Part shown: positions 5,393 to 5,566 of the stretch, piece by piece | How positions within the stretch are numbered: position 1 is the first letter of the stretch | Layout of the letters: every line of letters starts with the position of its first letter | NCBI RefSeq assembly: GCF_958350005.1 | Contig: NZ_CATWFF010000133.1 | Coordinates: 1-5,566 of the forward strand | Length of the DNA: 5,566 bases | Origin: an uncultured Megasphaera sp. | GTDB taxonomy: Bacteria; Bacillota; Negativicutes; Veillonellales; Megasphaeraceae | Reading direction: 5' to 3' | The notes under the pieces: generated by a model | Database searches by the model: none | The model's input: only the letters and a program-made list of their open reading frames with translations | What the model was told of the DNA's origin: nothing | Position numbers and translations under genes: made by a program

Positions 5393-5566
5393 CTGTATCT
5401 GCTATTGTCTCCTTACATCTGTAAACAGCCCACAGGTCTTGGATTCGCACATATACAAGAAGGCGGTCAGGCGACAGCCCTTTGACCTCCCAGTCAGATA
5501 GTAGTCTTACTCCATATGCCGGTCGCCCACAGGCCGTTGTCCGTCTGCAGCAGAATCTACCCTGTC
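5393..5566 (-). ncRNA. Candidate structured small RNA, 6S-like, running to the window edge
   Basis: No convincing ORF lies here. Read as minus-strand RNA, the region folds into one long rod. The closing helix UCUGCUG/UAGCAGA pairs 5548-5554 with 5398-5404. Helix AACGGCC/GGCUGUU pairs 5532-5538 with 5424-5430. An unpaired bubble follows, then an imperfect stem: CAUAUG/UAUAUG (5513-5518 with 5450-5455), AG(U)AAG/CUUCU, and an apical GGUCA/UGACC hairpin (5483-5487 with 5465-5469) topped by GGC/GCC. Three of these helices include a G-U pair that would become a C-A mismatch on the plus strand, which favours the minus strand. The 3' end meets the bidirectional terminator. A closing stem, central bubble and apical stem over about 160-170 bases is the architecture of 6S RNA, which binds housekeeping RNA polymerase. 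The family is inferred from shape only. The promoter and possibly the 5' end lie outside the window. Confidence 0.42.

Noticed and set aside
5393..5566. Cobalamin or SAM riboswitch for a gene to the right
   Set aside because: Neither the B12-box type sequence nor the S-box core is visible on the plus strand, and the G-U pairs favour a minus-strand RNA ending at the terminator.

Overview
The window reads as chromosomal DNA of a moderately GC-rich (about 50-55% by eye) member of the Negativicutes, the Firmicutes with an outer membrane. A Megasphaera-like genus fits best. This rests on protein style: a Soj/Spo0J-type ParA/ParB pair followed by a DUF4446 protein, and a Firmicutes-type stand-alone methionine-synthase-activation protein. 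It is an inference, not a database result. No mobile element, CRISPR array, tRNA or rRNA is visible.

Layout. Positions 4510 down to 36 hold five tightly spaced genes on the minus strand, in the order parA, parB, a DUF4446 membrane protein, a membrane-anchored M23 peptidase, and a branched-chain-amino-acid-type periplasmic binding protein. parA and parB overlap, the other gaps are 28-39 bases, and no convincing terminator lies between them, so they look like one operon. Its likely promoter is an extended -10 element at 4558-4586. A second extended -10 promoter, facing right, drives a plus-strand gene at 4677-5324 that encodes a 215-residue protein related to the MetH activation domain. The two promoters share a 10-base inverted repeat. 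The plus-strand gene ends at a strong hairpin terminator (5347-5392) that can work in both directions.

Right of the terminator, about 170 bases have no convincing ORF but fold, as minus-strand RNA, into a long rod with a closing stem, a central bubble and an apical hairpin, followed by the terminator hairpin. This resembles a 6S-type small RNA and is the most interesting non-coding signal here. It runs to or past the window edge.

How the genes may work together. ParA and ParB segregate the chromosome origin. The DUF4446 and M23 proteins each have a single N-terminal membrane segment, so the operon couples DNA segregation to envelope proteins, one of them a wall hydrolase. The binding protein at the end has no transporter subunits beside it and no lipobox, so its place in the operon is unexplained. 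No parS site, oriC cluster or gidB gene is visible in the window.
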